DNA of 64,000 bases, from positions 33,691,851-33,755,850 of the forward strand of contig NC_079877.1 of NCBI RefSeq assembly GCF_029227915.1, read 5' to 3'. Positions 1 through 11,454 of this stretch are shown one piece after another; positions within the stretch are counted from its first letter, which is position 1, and every line of letters begins with the position of its first letter. The translations under genes and the position numbers were made by a program. The stretch is from Hydractinia symbiolongicarpus. Lineage: Eukaryota; Cnidaria; Hydrozoa; Anthoathecata; Hydractiniidae. A model generated the notes under the pieces. That model searched no databases and was not told the DNA's origin. It saw nothing but the letters and a program-made list of their open reading frames with translations.

Positions 1-2760
1 TAAATAGGAAAAAAAGATGCAGCCCTATTCATAACAACAGAGTTGCACAGAGATATTAACCAGCAACGTTTTATAATTCAAAAAATAAATTGTGTGCCCA
101 ATTTCTGTTAAATAGAAAAGAAAGATGCAGCCCTATTCATAACAGAGTTGCACAGAGATATTAACCAGCAACGTTTTATAATTCAAAAAATAAATTGTGT
201 GCCCCATTTCTGTTAAATAGGAAAAAAAGATGCAGCCCTATTCATAACAGAGTTGCGCAGAGATAATAACCAGCAACGTTTTATAAGTCAAAAATTAAAT
301 TGTGTGCCCCATTTCTGTTAAATAGGAAAAGAAGATGCAGCCCTATTCACAAACAGAGTTGCGCAGAGATAATAACCAGAAACATTTTATAAGTCAAAAA
401 TTCAATTGTGTGCCCCATTTCTGTTAAATAGGAAAAAAAGATACAGCCCTATTCATAACAGAGTTGCGCAGAGATAATAACCAGCAACGTTTTATAAGTC
501 AAAAAATAAATTGCGTGCCCCATTTCTGTTAAATAGGAAAAAAAAATGCATCCCTATTCACAAACAGAGTTGCACAGAGATAATAACCAGCAACGTTTTA
601 TAAGTCAAAAAATCAATTGTGTGCCCCATTTCTGTTAAATACAAAAGAAAGATGCAGCCCTATTCATAACAGAGTTGCACAGAGATATTAACCAGCAACG
701 TTTTATAATTCAAAAAATAAATTGTGTGCCCCATTTCTGTTAAATATGAAAAAAAGATGCAGCCCTATTCATAACAGAGTTGCGCAGAGATAATAACCAG
801 CAACGTTTTATAAGTCAAAAAATAAATTGTGTGCCCCATTTCTGTTAAATAGGAAAAAAAGATACAGCCCTATTCATAACAGAGTTGCGCAGAGATAATA
901 ACCAGCAACGTTTTATAAGTCAAAAAATAAATTGCGTGCCCCATTTCTGTTAAATAGGAAAAAAAAATGCATCCCTATTCACAAACAGAGTTGCACAGAG
1001 ATAATAACCAGCAACGTTTTATAAGTCAAAAAATCAATTGTGTGCCCCATTTCTGTTAAATAGGAAAAGAAGATGCAGCCCTATTCACAAACAGAGTTGC
1101 GCAGAGATAATAACCAGAAACATTTTATAAGTCAAAAATTCAATTGTGTGCCCCATTTCTGTTAAATAGGAAAAAAAGATACAGCCCTATTCATAACAGA
1201 GTTGCGCAGAGATAATAACCAGCAACGTTTTATAAGTCAAAAAATAAATTGCGTGCCCCATTTCTGTTAAATAGGAAAAAAAAATGCATCCCTATTCACA
1301 AACAGAGTTGCACAGAGATAATAACCAGCAACGTTTTATAAGTCAAAAAATCAATTGTGTGCCCCATTTCTGTTAAATACAAAAGAAAGATGCAGCCCTA
1401 TTCATAACAGAGTTGCACAGAGATATTAACCAGCAACGTTTTATAATTCAAAAAATAAATTGTGTGCCCCATTTCTGTTAAATATGAAAAAAAGATGCAG
1501 CCCTATTCATAACAGAGTTGCGCAGAGATAATAACCAGCAACGTTTTATAAGTCAAAAAATAAATTGTGTGCCCCATTTCTGTTAAATAGGAAAAAAAGA
1601 TACAGCCCTATTCATAACAGAGTTGCGCAGAGATAATAACCAGCAACGTTTTATAAGTCAAAAAATAAATTGCGTGCCCCATTTCTGTTAAATAGGAAAA
1701 AAAAATGCATCCCTATTCACAAACAGAGTTGCACAGAGATAATAACCAGCAACGTTTTATAAGTCAAAAAATCAATTGTGTGCCCCATTTCTGTTAAATA
1801 GGAAAAAAAGATGCAGCCCTATTCATAACAGAGTTGCGCAGAAATAATAACCAGTAACGTTTTATAAGTCAAAAAATAAATTTTTTTCCCCTATTTCTGT
1901 TAAAAAGAAAAAAAAGATGCAGCCCTATTCATAACAGAGTTGCACAGAGATAATAACCAGGAACGTTTTATAAGTCAAAGAATAAATTGTGTGCCCCATT
2001 TCTGTTAAATAGAAAAAAAAGTGCAGCCCTATTCACAAACAGAGTTGCACAGAGATAATAACCAGCAACGTTTTATAAGTCAAAAAATAAATTGTGTGCC
2101 CCATTTCTGTTAAATAGGAAAAAAAGATGCAGCCCTATTCATAACAGAGTCGCGCAGAGATAATAACCAGCAACGTTTTATAAGTCAAAAAATAAATTGT
2201 GTGCCCCATTTCTGTTAAATAGAAAAAAAAGTGCAGCCCTATTCACAAACAGAGTTGCACAGAGATAATAACCAGCAACGTTTTATAAGTCAAAAAATAA
2301 ATTGTGTGCCCCATTTCTGTTAAATAGGAAAAAAAGATGCAGCCCTATTCATAGCAGAGTTGGGCAGAGATAATAACCAGCAACGTTTTATAAGTCAAAA
2401 AATAAATTGTGTGCCCCATTTCTGTTAAATAGAAAAGAAAGATGCAGCCCTATTCATAACAGAGTTGCACAGAGATAATAACCAGCAACGTTTTATAAGT
2501 CAAAAAATAAATTGTGTGCCCCATTTCTGTTAAATAGGAAAAAAATGCAGCCCTATTCATAACAGAGTTGCACAGAAATAATAACCAGTAACGTTTTATA
2601 AGTCAAAAAATAAATTGTGTGCCCCATTTCTGTTAAATAGAAAAAAAAGATGCAGCCCTATTCATAACAACAGAGTTGCACAGAGATATTAACCAGCAAC
2701 GTTATAAAGGTCAAAATTAAATTGTGTGCCCCATTTCTGTTAAATAAAAAAAAAAAAGGT
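1..2760. repeat. Satellite array, about 105-bp unit with higher-order structure
   Basis: About 26 head-to-tail copies of a 105-106 bp AT-rich unit. Each copy carries the landmark TGTGTGCCCCATTTCTGTTA; it falls at 91, 196, 301 and 407 and so on. Copies are very similar. Variant monomers recur in blocks: the GATACAGCCC variant is at about 441, 861, 1179 and 1600, and the TACAAAAGAAAG variant at about 637 and 1377. Monomers from about 320 to 1060 are therefore repeated as a seven-monomer unit of about 740 bp at about 1060-1800. The array runs off the left edge. No gene is visible in it. Confidence 0.95.
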
Positions 2761-3062
2761 GCAGGCTTATTCACAACAGGGTTGCACAAATCAAAATACC
2801 CTGTAACGTTTCAAGTCAAAAAATAAGTTGTGTGCCCTATTTCTGCAAAATAGGAAAATTGAATCAACCTTATTTATAGCGCAGTTGCACAAATCAAAAT
2901 AGCCTGCAATGTTTTAGGTCAAAATCTAAACTGTGTGACACATTTCTGTAAAAATAGAAAAATCAATGCAGTCTTATTTAACGCAGTGGAACAAATCAAG
3001 ATAACCTGATGTTTCAAGTCAAAAAATAGAATGTATGCTCCATTTATGCAAAATAGAAAAAT
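2760..3062. repeat. Diverged copies of the 105-bp satellite
   Basis: Three degenerate copies follow the homogeneous array. They keep the GTGTGCCC-CATTTCTG core and the AAGTCAAAAAATA segment but differ at many positions (for example CACAAATCAAAATA replaces CAGAGATAATAA). They look like an older edge of the same satellite. Confidence 0.85.
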
Positions 3063-3600
3063 GGTGCATTTTTATCCAATATATATAATATTTACTTATC
3101 TTACTTACTTAGTTATTACTTATTCTATTTTTATACTTTTATTTTTATATTTTTTATTTCATTCTATTTATATAATTTTAGATATTTTAGCATCATCAAC
3201 GAAGTCAATGCATCTAGAGACTCTTGAAGCTTTGATTATTAACGATATACGTCCTAAGTTAAACACTAAGAATGAATACAAAAGCCATACTTTAGTAATA
3301 AAATTTTAATTATTTTGATTTATACGGATAGTGTCTCATGGGAGACTTGTCAATTGTTTAATTTTCTTTTCTCTTGTACATTTGAATTTTTACTCGGTTG
3401 TTGATAAATTTTTTTTACTGTAAAAAGGAGTGATACTCAATTTACATTTTTTTATATAACGGATTTTAATCTTGTTTTTATATATTTTAAACCTGAAGAT
3501 GATTTTAGAAGATCGAAATATATTGTCAATACAAAATTAAATTGCTCAATGTTGGTTCTATACTCGTATAATTCTTATTGTAAACCCAGGTGCGCATTGA
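3063..3600. other. Non-satellite insertion inside the array
   Basis: About 540 bp of AT-rich sequence interrupts the satellite: satellite units stop after ATAGAAAAATGGTGCA and resume near 3600 with AATGTGTGCCCAATTTCTG. I see no terminal repeats, target duplication or convincing coding signal. It may be a decayed transposon or a captured genomic piece. Confidence 0.4.
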
Positions 3601-4444
3601 AATTAAGATGTATGTTTTAACACAAAAAAGAATGTGTGCCCAATTTCTGAAAAAATAGAAATATTGATACAGCCTTTATTCATAACGCAGCTACACAAGT
3701 CAAAATAATCTGCAACTTTTAAGTAAAAAAAAAATATAATGTGTGCCCCATTTCTGTAAAAACAGAAAAATTGATACTGCCTTTCATAACGCAGTTGAAC
3801 AACTCAAAATAACCTGTAACGTTTAAGTCAAAAAATATGTTGTGTGCCCCATTTCTACAAAATAGAAAAATGTTGTATTCTTATTCTTCATCCAGTTGCA
3901 CATTGAAATTAATATATAACGATTCAACACAAAAAATAGAATGTGTGCCCCATTTCTGCAAAAACAGAAAAATTGATACTGCCTATTTATAACACATTTG
4001 CACAAATCAAAATAACCTGTAATGTTACAAGTCAAAAAATATGTTGTGTGCCCCGTTTCTACAAAAATAGAAAAAAAAAACAATATATTCTTATTTATGC
4101 TGCAGTTGCACAAATCAAAACAAGCTGTAATGTTTTAAGTCAAAAAATAAATTGTGTGGCCCATTTCTACAAAATAGGAAAATCGATACAGCCTTATTTA
4201 TAACACCGTTGTTCAAATAAAAATAACCTGTAACGTTTAAGTTAAAAAATACAATGTGTGCTCCATTTCTGCAAAATAGAAACATCGATGCAATATGATT
4301 TGTAACACAGTTGATGAAATCAAAACAACCTCTAGCATTTTAAGTCAAAAAATAGAATACGTATGCTTCAGTAATGCAAAATAGAAAAATTGATACGGCC
4401 TTATTTATAATGCATCTGCAAAAGTCAAAATAACCAGTAACGTT
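3600..4444. repeat. Old satellite copies
   Basis: About eight degenerate units of roughly 105 bp, each with a GTGTGCCCCATTTCTG-like core, AATAGAAAAAT, a CAGTTGCACAAATCAAAATAACCTG segment and AAGTCAAAAAATA. They are clearly homologous to the 1-2760 units but much more diverged. Short ORFs on both strands here are by-products of the repeat. Confidence 0.85.
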
Positions 4445-4451
4445 TTAAGTC

Positions 4452-4855
4452 CAGTATCCACACACGCAAAACGTTCCACGGACCGAACCGGATAACGATA
4501 AAAATCTGTTCTGTTTCGTTCCGTTCTGTTCCAGTACGTTAAAGACCGAATATTAATTTCTACGTTGCTACGACAATAATAACAACATAATATGGATAAA
4601 AAACATGTGCTTGCTGCTGCCGGTCGTTTCTTGATGTCACTTGGCTATATTTTGTAGCTTGGTATTGGTCAAAAATGCTAGTCGCTTCGCGGACCAGAAA
4701 AAAAGTTAAAAACATTTCAACTGTCTTCTAGCTTCTCGGACAGCACAATTTTCCGTTTCGATTGCGTAATGAGCTAACAATGTGCATGGGCAAAGCTTTG
4801 TTTTTGTTTGATCCGGTCCGGTCCGCGGAACGTTTTCCGTGTGTGAATTTTGGCC
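4452..4855. mobile_element. MITE (about 404 bp) inserted in the satellite
   Basis: The ends are inverted repeats of about 40 bp: the left end reads ..CACACACGCAAAACGTTCC.., and the reverse complement of the right end reads ..CACACACGGAAAACGTTCC.., both followed by a GGACCG-rich stretch. The element is flanked by a 7-bp direct repeat, TTAAGTC (4445-4451 and 4856-4862). Removing the element and one copy restores the satellite segment TTTTAAGTCAAAAAAT. The exact ends are uncertain by 1-2 bp. It has no coding capacity, so it is a non-autonomous DNA transposon of unknown superfamily. Confidence 0.85.
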
Positions 4856-5130
4856 TTAAGTCAAAAAATGTGTGTGCCCCATTTCTGCAAAAATAGAAAA
4901 ATCAATATAACAGCCCACAGTTGCACAAATCAAAGTAACCTGTAATGTTTCAAGTCAAAAAATAAATTGTGTGCCCTGTTTCTACAAAGTAGAAAAATGG
5001 TGTATATATACTTATTCTAAATCCAATTGCACATTGAAATTAATCTGGAACGTTTCAACACTACAAATAAATTGTGTGCCCTATTTCTGCAAAATAGAAA
5101 TTTGATGCAGTCTCATTTATAATTATACAA
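4856..5130. repeat. Last old satellite copies
   Basis: About two and a half diverged units continue after the MITE and end near 5130, with the same GTGTGCCC core and AAGTCAAAAAATA block. Confidence 0.8.
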
Positions 5131-6056
5131 CCTACATTTTTAAAGGTCGTACTACCTCGCCAGGCACGGATGTAGGCAATTTTTTTACTATGTCAAAGCG
5201 TAAAAAAAAACAAAAAAAACACTGCTTCGGGTCTTTGCGTGTTTTACGCAACCAATGCGTATATAAGTGTTTTAATTTGTAAGGCCTCAGGTATGACAGA
5301 ATAGGAATATTTTCGCAATCGCTTCTGCACCGCAATAAATAAGACTGTTTCCCCCAATGTCAGGGCTCGTCAGCATGCCTGTAGGACAAACGAAAAACAT
5401 ATTGAAAATATAGCTTGTTAAGTCCAACATGGACAGTCATACTGCCGCTCCAGAAACCAGGTACTGTCTGCTGGAGTCATGCCGAGCCCGGTAGGCAAGA
5501 AAAGAAACATAGAGAAGCAAAGAGAGGGGCTCTGTCATCTGCACGCACAGGAATTCAATGATAAGACTTAAACGCTAAGAATAAGTGTATTTATCCTTAA
5601 AAAATATTATTATCATTGCAGCTACCTGTTTTGTTACTACCATACAACAGTGTATGGTCAGTGTTTTACAAAAAATCCTTGCAAAAATATTATCATTACA
5701 GCTACCTGTTTTGTTACAATTTGTATATAACTAATGTGTGAAAAATTTAACAAAAGGAAGGTATGGATTAATCATGTCATTATAGCAATCACAATCGCAA
5801 TCATCAATGGAGAAAAGAAAAAAACTTAGTTGCTCCTTGACCCAGGTACTGTCAGCGAAGTTACTGAGCCCGGGGAACATTTTGAAATCAAGCAGGTTTG
5901 TCATCACCAAAAAAAAGGGGAGAGTATTTCTTATTATATAATTATTTACGACACTACTACTATTACTTTTTACTATTTATTACCAATATTTTAATATAAC
6001 CTTACTATTGAATTAATTCACTTAAATTTTGATGAGAGAGCGCATCTTACTTAAAA
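5131..6056. other. Intergenic, short repeats only
   Basis: No gene is visible. Two related segments share CCAGGTACTGTC followed by GAGCCCGG (about 5458-5492 and 5840-5875). A 35-bp segment containing ATTATCATTACAGCTACCTG-like sequence is repeated near 5607-5640 and 5688-5722. These look like fragments of an unidentified dispersed repeat. Confidence 0.4.
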
Positions 6057-6350
6057 ATAAACTCCAGCACCAACATTGGAATAGTTGTTGTCCATTTGAA
6101 ATATTCTGAAATGTTATCAGCAGGAATGTTGGACCTCTTTCTTTGACGGCCACAAGTCCCAGATTTTGCAGGAGTAACACACTTTTTGAGCTAAAAATAT
6201 AGCTTTCTCACACCAAATGTCATGGTAAGCATCAACCGATTTCGGGTAGCTATGGCAGCACTTTTTAAGGCATCAATCATATGAATTCCTTCAAAGACGT
6301 CAATGGACTTGTTCTGAAGCATAATACAAGAAGCTCTGGGGGCTCTAAGA
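6057..6350 (-). pseudogene. hAT-type transposase fossil (DUF4371-like)
   Basis: Read on the minus strand, two pieces in different frames resemble the hAT-family proteins annotated as '52 kDa repressor of the inhibitor of the protein kinase'-like. The upstream piece (about 6350-6195) reads ..CIMLQNKSIDVFEGIHMIDA.., matching the LQxKSxD segment. The downstream piece (about 6188-6057) reads ..CGRQRKRSNIPADNISEYF.., matching the GRQxxRSNxPAxxxxxYF segment of those proteins. A stop and a frameshift separate them, and no long ORF survives. Family assignment is by remembered motif only. Confidence 0.6.
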
Positions 6351-6596
6351 ATTTCCGCTCGCTACCAAAATATTTGATGACAACCTGCTAATTCGTTGTG
6401 TTATCGTGCCAGACATTCGAAGAGGTTTGGTGCATTAAGCTCTGAAGATAAAGCACACATGTGACATTATATCTTAAACAAACGGAAACAAAACGAAACG
6501 TGTCATAATAAACTCACATTTTAAAAGAAATTGCTAACAAAATTACAGCCTATCATTGATAGTTAAAAGTCTTGCGCTTGAAACGTTTATGGTCTT

Positions 6597-6855
6597 AAAC
6601 AGCATTTAGTTGACAAAAAATCAAAATTTTGATGTGACCATCATTTTCAGCATACTTTTTTTCTGTGCCAAATTTTGTTTAAAATAAAGTAGTTAGAATT
6701 TTTGGACCAATTTTGGCCTAAAATGACATTTAGGTGACAAAAATCAAAATTATTATGTCACCATTATGTTTAGCACATTTTTTTGTTAACTGTGCCAAAT
6801 TTTGTCGAAAACAAATACCAATTTTGGCCTGAAACGTCATTTAGATGACTTCCAA
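6597..6855. repeat. About 120-bp tandem repeat, two to three copies
   Basis: Copies share CATTTAGNTGACAAAAATCAAAAT, then CACCAT..TTTAGCA and a final TGTGCCAAATTTTGT block, near 6603-6690 and 6724-6815, with a third partial start at about 6835. A related copy lies at 46440-46560. Confidence 0.7.
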
Positions 6856-7031
6856 GTAGTTAGGGAGCTTGGGTAAGAAGTTTGAATCTGTGACGGAGGA
6901 ACGTGAAATCCCAGGGTCGATTTTTTCTTAAAAAATGCTCCGAAAGAAAAAAACGTCGGTTTTAAAGAATTTCCTACGCCTGCGGGCACGGAAATTCAAT
7001 AAAGAATAATATTTGCCTGTCATACATAAGT

Positions 7032-7520
7032 GGGCCTGCCCACGAGGGTGCCGATAAGCCGCATACACCGTAAAAAGTGCGGGTGTTTTCGGGTAAGTTC
7101 GGCATTTTAAAGAAAATTCAGTATTTGGCCGAAAAAAACCCGCATAGTCCCGAACAATGCCCGAAAAAAAGATTCACCATAAATGACTCTCGAAGAATTA
7201 TTTAAAAAAGTATCAAAATTAGAATGAACTAACTATATGGTAGCTAAGTTCTTAAAAGAACTGTTTTTATGGTTTTGATAAGATTTACTTGATAAATAAC
7301 TTATATATAAACTTTATTACCTCCTTTCTCTTCAAGCGTGTTCTTTAATTGTCTTCCGCCATGTTTATGTTACAAGGTGTTGCATTTCAGGAATGTTTCG
7401 AGCGAGTTCGGGAAAGTGCAGGCGGTTTCGGCGGACAACCGTCAATTTAATTCGAAAAGTCGCCCGAACTCGCCCTTATATATGCGCAGGCGTTTGCGGC
7501 TTATCAGCACCTTTGCCCCA
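7032..7520. mobile_element. Non-autonomous inverted-repeat element
   Basis: The left end (about 7044-7070) has GGTGCCGATAAGCCGCATAC. The reverse complement of the right end (about 7490-7518) has GGTGCTGATAAGCCGCAAAC. A second inverted match of GGG(T/C)(A/G)AGTTCGG type follows inside. The element is about 490 bp and locally more GC-rich than its surroundings. The short plus-strand ORF in it does not resemble a known protein. I could not define a target duplication securely. Confidence 0.65.
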
Positions 7521-7539
7521 ATTATGTTCATTCTATAAT

Positions 7540-7745
7540 AAGTGAGAAATAATATTAGACTGTCGTACACAATCTGGCCTGACCTGATTATGTTCCTTTT
7601 ATAAGTGCCAAATAATTATTTTGAGTAATAAGCCGGCCTGTCCTGATTATGTTGCCCTGATTATGTATTTCCTGCCCTGTTCTTAACCAGGGCAAGCTAC
7701 TTCTTAATCAGGCCAATGTTCATTATCCAGGGCAGAACAGCTATA
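7540..7745. repeat. Cluster of short direct and inverted repeats
   Basis: The motif CCTGATTATGTT occurs three times near 7588-7665, and CCAGGGCA/TGCCCTG-type words occur in both orientations near 7675-7735, giving several small hairpins. Probably the remains of overlapping MITEs. Confidence 0.45.
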
Positions 7746-8104
7746 TGGCTAAAACCTTTACACGCCATTTTTATGAAACAACTGTCTACATAAAGTTTGT
7801 TTACAAAATTCAACTTGCTCAGTCTATAAGAAATTTAAAAAACATTAACAAAAATAACTGAACAAGTAAGACAACAAATTAAAATGATCTAATTACCCAA
7901 GATTATAAACCCCTTAACATACACAGGCGTAACTAGGAAATAAAAACTTAAAAATTTAAAGTATATAGATTCTCTGACCATCTCCTTTCGAGGGCAAAAC
8001 AAAGTGTAATCTATTGTAACCATATACCTTTTCATAATTTCTCCAGGCACCGCTGAATTTAGCGTAACTATGTTCGCCATTTATATATGAAGGCAACCAA
8101 AAAC

Positions 8105-8170
8105 TGTTGACCAATAGCGTAGCAGTATTGACCAACATTACGTCATATATTGGACGCGGGAAAGTTCTTC
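8105..8170. promoter_or_regulatory. Promoter-like motif cluster (tentative)
   Basis: Within about 65 bp there are CCAAT-type words (GACCAATAG near 8109, ATTGG near 8149 on the other strand), a CRE-like TTACGTCAT near 8139, and ACGCGGGAAA near 8154, whose reverse complement TTTCCCGCGT fits the E2F consensus. The clustering resembles a cell-cycle-type promoter. It could belong to a first exon of the SET gene downstream, but no initiating exon was found, so this is conjecture. Confidence 0.25.
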
Positions 8171-8709
8171 GCGCTTTGAGCTGCCAAAGTTTCTTGTGTT
8201 TTTATTTTCTGTTTCTTACTTTCTTTGTTTTCTTTTATTTTCTTATGAATTTGACTAAAACTAACTTCACTGTGATAGCTAGCTAGCATAGCTGAGTGTA
8301 AAAACAGTTTTTCTTATTTGACGCCTTATTATTCTCTTGGTCAAGGTCATAGCTTTCAATTTAACAGCTTTTACTACTGTATATTGTCATGGTTGAAATA
8401 TGGTTGTTTGAATTGCACAAAATACTGGAATCTTAATGTGTGTGTGTTTTCTGGTCCAAATTTGCATTTTTGCACAGAATCATGCACATTTCTTGTGCAC
8501 TTAATGCTCATCTGTCATTGCTTGATGTCAGACATTAGAAACCAGCTTGATACAGCAAGCTTACATTTATTGACTCACCACAAAAAATATAACCTTCCCT
8601 TGAAGTGAGAATAGTATTACAATTTTAACTATATGTCTATTGATCAAATTGGATCAAATACAGCGTTTTCGAAAACAATATCACCAAACTATCTTGCTAA
8701 TTTCCCAAT
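8171..8709. other. Intergenic, nothing recognised
   Basis: AT-rich sequence with one plus-strand reading frame of 96 codons (8318-8608) that matches nothing I recognise and has no coding-like composition. Confidence 0.4.
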
Positions 8710-8971
8710 GATACTGTTCTGCCCAATCTTGAAACGGCCCCCGTCTTAGCCAAATCTGGCCTGGTCAATTCAACAGTACTGGCAAATTCGTTTTTGATGT
8801 ACATACCCCTAATATATTTTTTTTAATGTGCCTGAGAATGTTTGTAGGGTCTTGCAAACAACAGAGCTTGTGTGTCACATCCATGGTCTCCTGCCTAATC
8901 TTTTGACGAACTGGGCATTTTTATGTCCAAATATTGGGCAGTCTCCTAAGATTGGGCAGAACAATACTATC
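8710..8971. mobile_element. MITE of about 262 bp
   Basis: Terminal inverted repeats: the left end reads GATACTGTTCTGCCCAATCTT (8710-8730) and the reverse complement of the right end (8948-8971) reads GATAGTATTGTTCTGCCCAATCTT. The match is nearly perfect apart from a 3-bp gap. There is no coding capacity. Confidence 0.75.
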
Positions 8972-10627
8972 ACAGTATATCTGAATTATGTTTTCCGTCA
9001 AATTTAAGCAAATCTTGTTTTGATTGATAAATTAATGTTGTCATAAATTATTTGATTTTCTGACTTGGTAGTTTGTGGGATGCTCAGATATAGTAACGAT
9101 GTTTTACTACAATAAAAAAGTATATGTTTTGCTTAATTTTTTAAACAAATGTATAGTCTTTTCCTTGCAAAACTAGGAGTTTCTTTAAATACAGTAAACT
9201 CTCCTGAATCTCTTTCGGTAAGTTGCACCCCGCTATGTATTCCTGACCCACTCACACATTTAATTAATCATTTTGTAAATTATTGTGGTTGGTTCTATTC
9301 AGCTGAGACATGATTGCCGCAACTACAAACACCCTGAAATATCTATGTATATATATGTTAAAAAAAGTTGATTATGGTAATAGGTTTTCATGTGAAACAG
9401 AACAATATATTATGGTCCATGTTTAGCATATTTAAATCTTTGTTACTAGGTAAATTGACAATAAATAAAAGTTTGCATCAATGTCAAAAGTAAGTTTTTT
9501 TTCTTGTAGAAAAAAGTACTTAATCCTACTATGGGCTAAATTTCACCATGCAAATGATGGTGGTGAAGAATTCAATAGAATAATTATTCGATTATAATTA
9601 ATAAATTATAATACTTAACAGGCTTAATATAAACGTACTATATTTTGACTTGTATTTGGCATAAAATCACTTTGTCTTTATACTACCATATATTTACATA
9701 TATATTATATATTTAACATGGCCATATTTCTTTTTAAAGTGATGAGAAAACGTCTCTATGAAGCTTGAAAGTTGTATTTATTTTTAAAATGATGAGAAAA
9801 TGTCTCTACAGAGCTTTAACGTGGCCATATTCCTTTTTTAAGTGACAAGAAAACATTTTGTATCATGTTATAAAAAAGTTTGTATGGACTTCGTTTGTAC
9901 TTTTTACTTTAAACAAAGCACTTAATATTGTTTTCGTTTAGCATAACGAAGTATATAATGTACTTTGTATCGTTTGTTTTATGACACAAAAAAACATACA
10001 AACATTTTAAGACAAAACAAAACAGGTAGCAATGATTTTTTGTGTGAAGGTTATTTTACAAAAACACACATTTAATACCCACAATGATTTAACTTTTCTA
10101 ATATGTCAGGCCAGAGCCAGAAAAAGCACCCGCTAAAAAATTACCAGTGCTATATGGAGTGCAAAAAATCGCACTTGTAAGCAAAATTTACAAGTGCAAT
10201 GTGAATATTAGCCAGTGTGAATCACACCTAACTATTTTTTTTTACCACAACGTTTCGTTATTTAAGATGTATAGAAATGATTTTGCAGACTGCCTCATAT
10301 TAGGTGCGCGATCGCACGCATGCACCTTGGCACGGTCCTAAAATGTGTTAGACAAGTGAATAATAACTCGCCTAAAATACGAACTCATTCCTTATGTGCG
10401 TGAACAATCAAGCTCCTAAATAAAACTGTAGCGAGTAATATTATTCAAAGAAATCACATGGAAATAAAAACGCAAAAAATGAAGCGCTGTTTTTAATTCT
10501 TCAATTACGCAGTCTACAAAAGAGGTAATGAATAAAAGATATTTATGTAGAAATGAGACATGAGATCCTAAAACTTGTGTACATTTAAGCGGTACTGTAT
10601 ATGTTATTACAATAATAAAACATTATT
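8972..10627. other. Intergenic, short tandem copies only
   Basis: No gene is visible in about 1.65 kb. A segment with TGGCCATATT and GATGAGAAAA(C/T)GTCTCTA is present as two to three copies near 9719-9855, spaced about 55-115 bp. A small palindromic stretch with CACTTGTAA/TTACAAGTG lies near 10170-10200. Confidence 0.45.
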
Positions 10628-10630
10628 TTA

Positions 10631-11453
10631 AGGTGGCAGTAATCCTTTTAAAAATCGGATTTTTTTTACATAATTGGTGACGTAAGGTTATTTTCAGACT
10701 ATATATATCCAATTTTTTCTGTTATAACACACTTGTCACGATTTTATGGCTATAATACTATTATCTTTCACCAAAAATATTTAGCCTTAAAAATTCCTCT
10801 TTAAAATAAAATTCATGAATAATTAATTAGTTTTCCCGAGTATAGTTTAAGTCTACATGGTTGTGAAATTGTACAGAAAGAAATGATGTAATTATTAAAG
10901 AGAAACGTTAATAACAACAAAGATGGCGCATTATGAAGAAATTTAAGATGATCTTCATTATGCTACATTGCACAAGCTGTAACTTTCAATAGCATTTTCG
11001 TTTTACTTTAAAATTTTCAGACATGCTTGGTGAATCATGCAGCCATGATACGGTGTGCGGAAATCTTTTTATTCGGGATATTTTTCTTTTAACAGCGTTT
11101 GATGCAGCAGGGGATGCTAACAAAAAATCTTTTGAAAAAAGATTAAAGGCTATTGTTAAAAAAATAAGAATGAACAAAAAAAATCCGCACACCGTTTTAA
11201 CAGGGTTAACCCAAGGTTCATTTAAAAACAGAAGCTGATGAAAAATAACGAGATTGTAAAAAGTTTTTCTTGTTTTTGAAACATTTTTAAAAAGAAATTT
11301 CTGCTGACTCAGCAATTTTAGTGTTAAGTTAAAATCATTTTCTTATGTATTAAGGCCTATATTTCTAGGAAATAGTAAAATAAAATGGTATAAATAAAAC
11401 ACTGAGTAAATAATTCAGCTATTTGGACAGCTAAAGAAGGGTTACTGCCACCT
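10631..11453. mobile_element. Inverted-repeat element, about 823 bp
   Basis: The left end is AGGTGGCAGTAATCCTTTT (10631-10649). The reverse complement of the right end (11438-11453) is AGGTGGCAGTAACCCTT. An inner inverted pair, ACGGTGTGCGGA near 11058 and its complement near 11190, lies inside. Reading frames open on both strands across 10986-11315 follow from this inner palindrome and are not convincing as genes. The right end abuts the next element. Confidence 0.65.
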
Positions 11454-11454
11454 C

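Noticed and set aside
3823-4203. Overlapping ORFs on both strands in the old satellite
   Set aside because: They are formed by satellite units (GTGTGCCC and AAGTCAAAAAATA blocks) and change with repeat copies.
10986-11315. 109-codon minus ORF in the 823-bp element
   Set aside because: It is produced by an internal palindrome (the plus strand is also open); no transposase motif.
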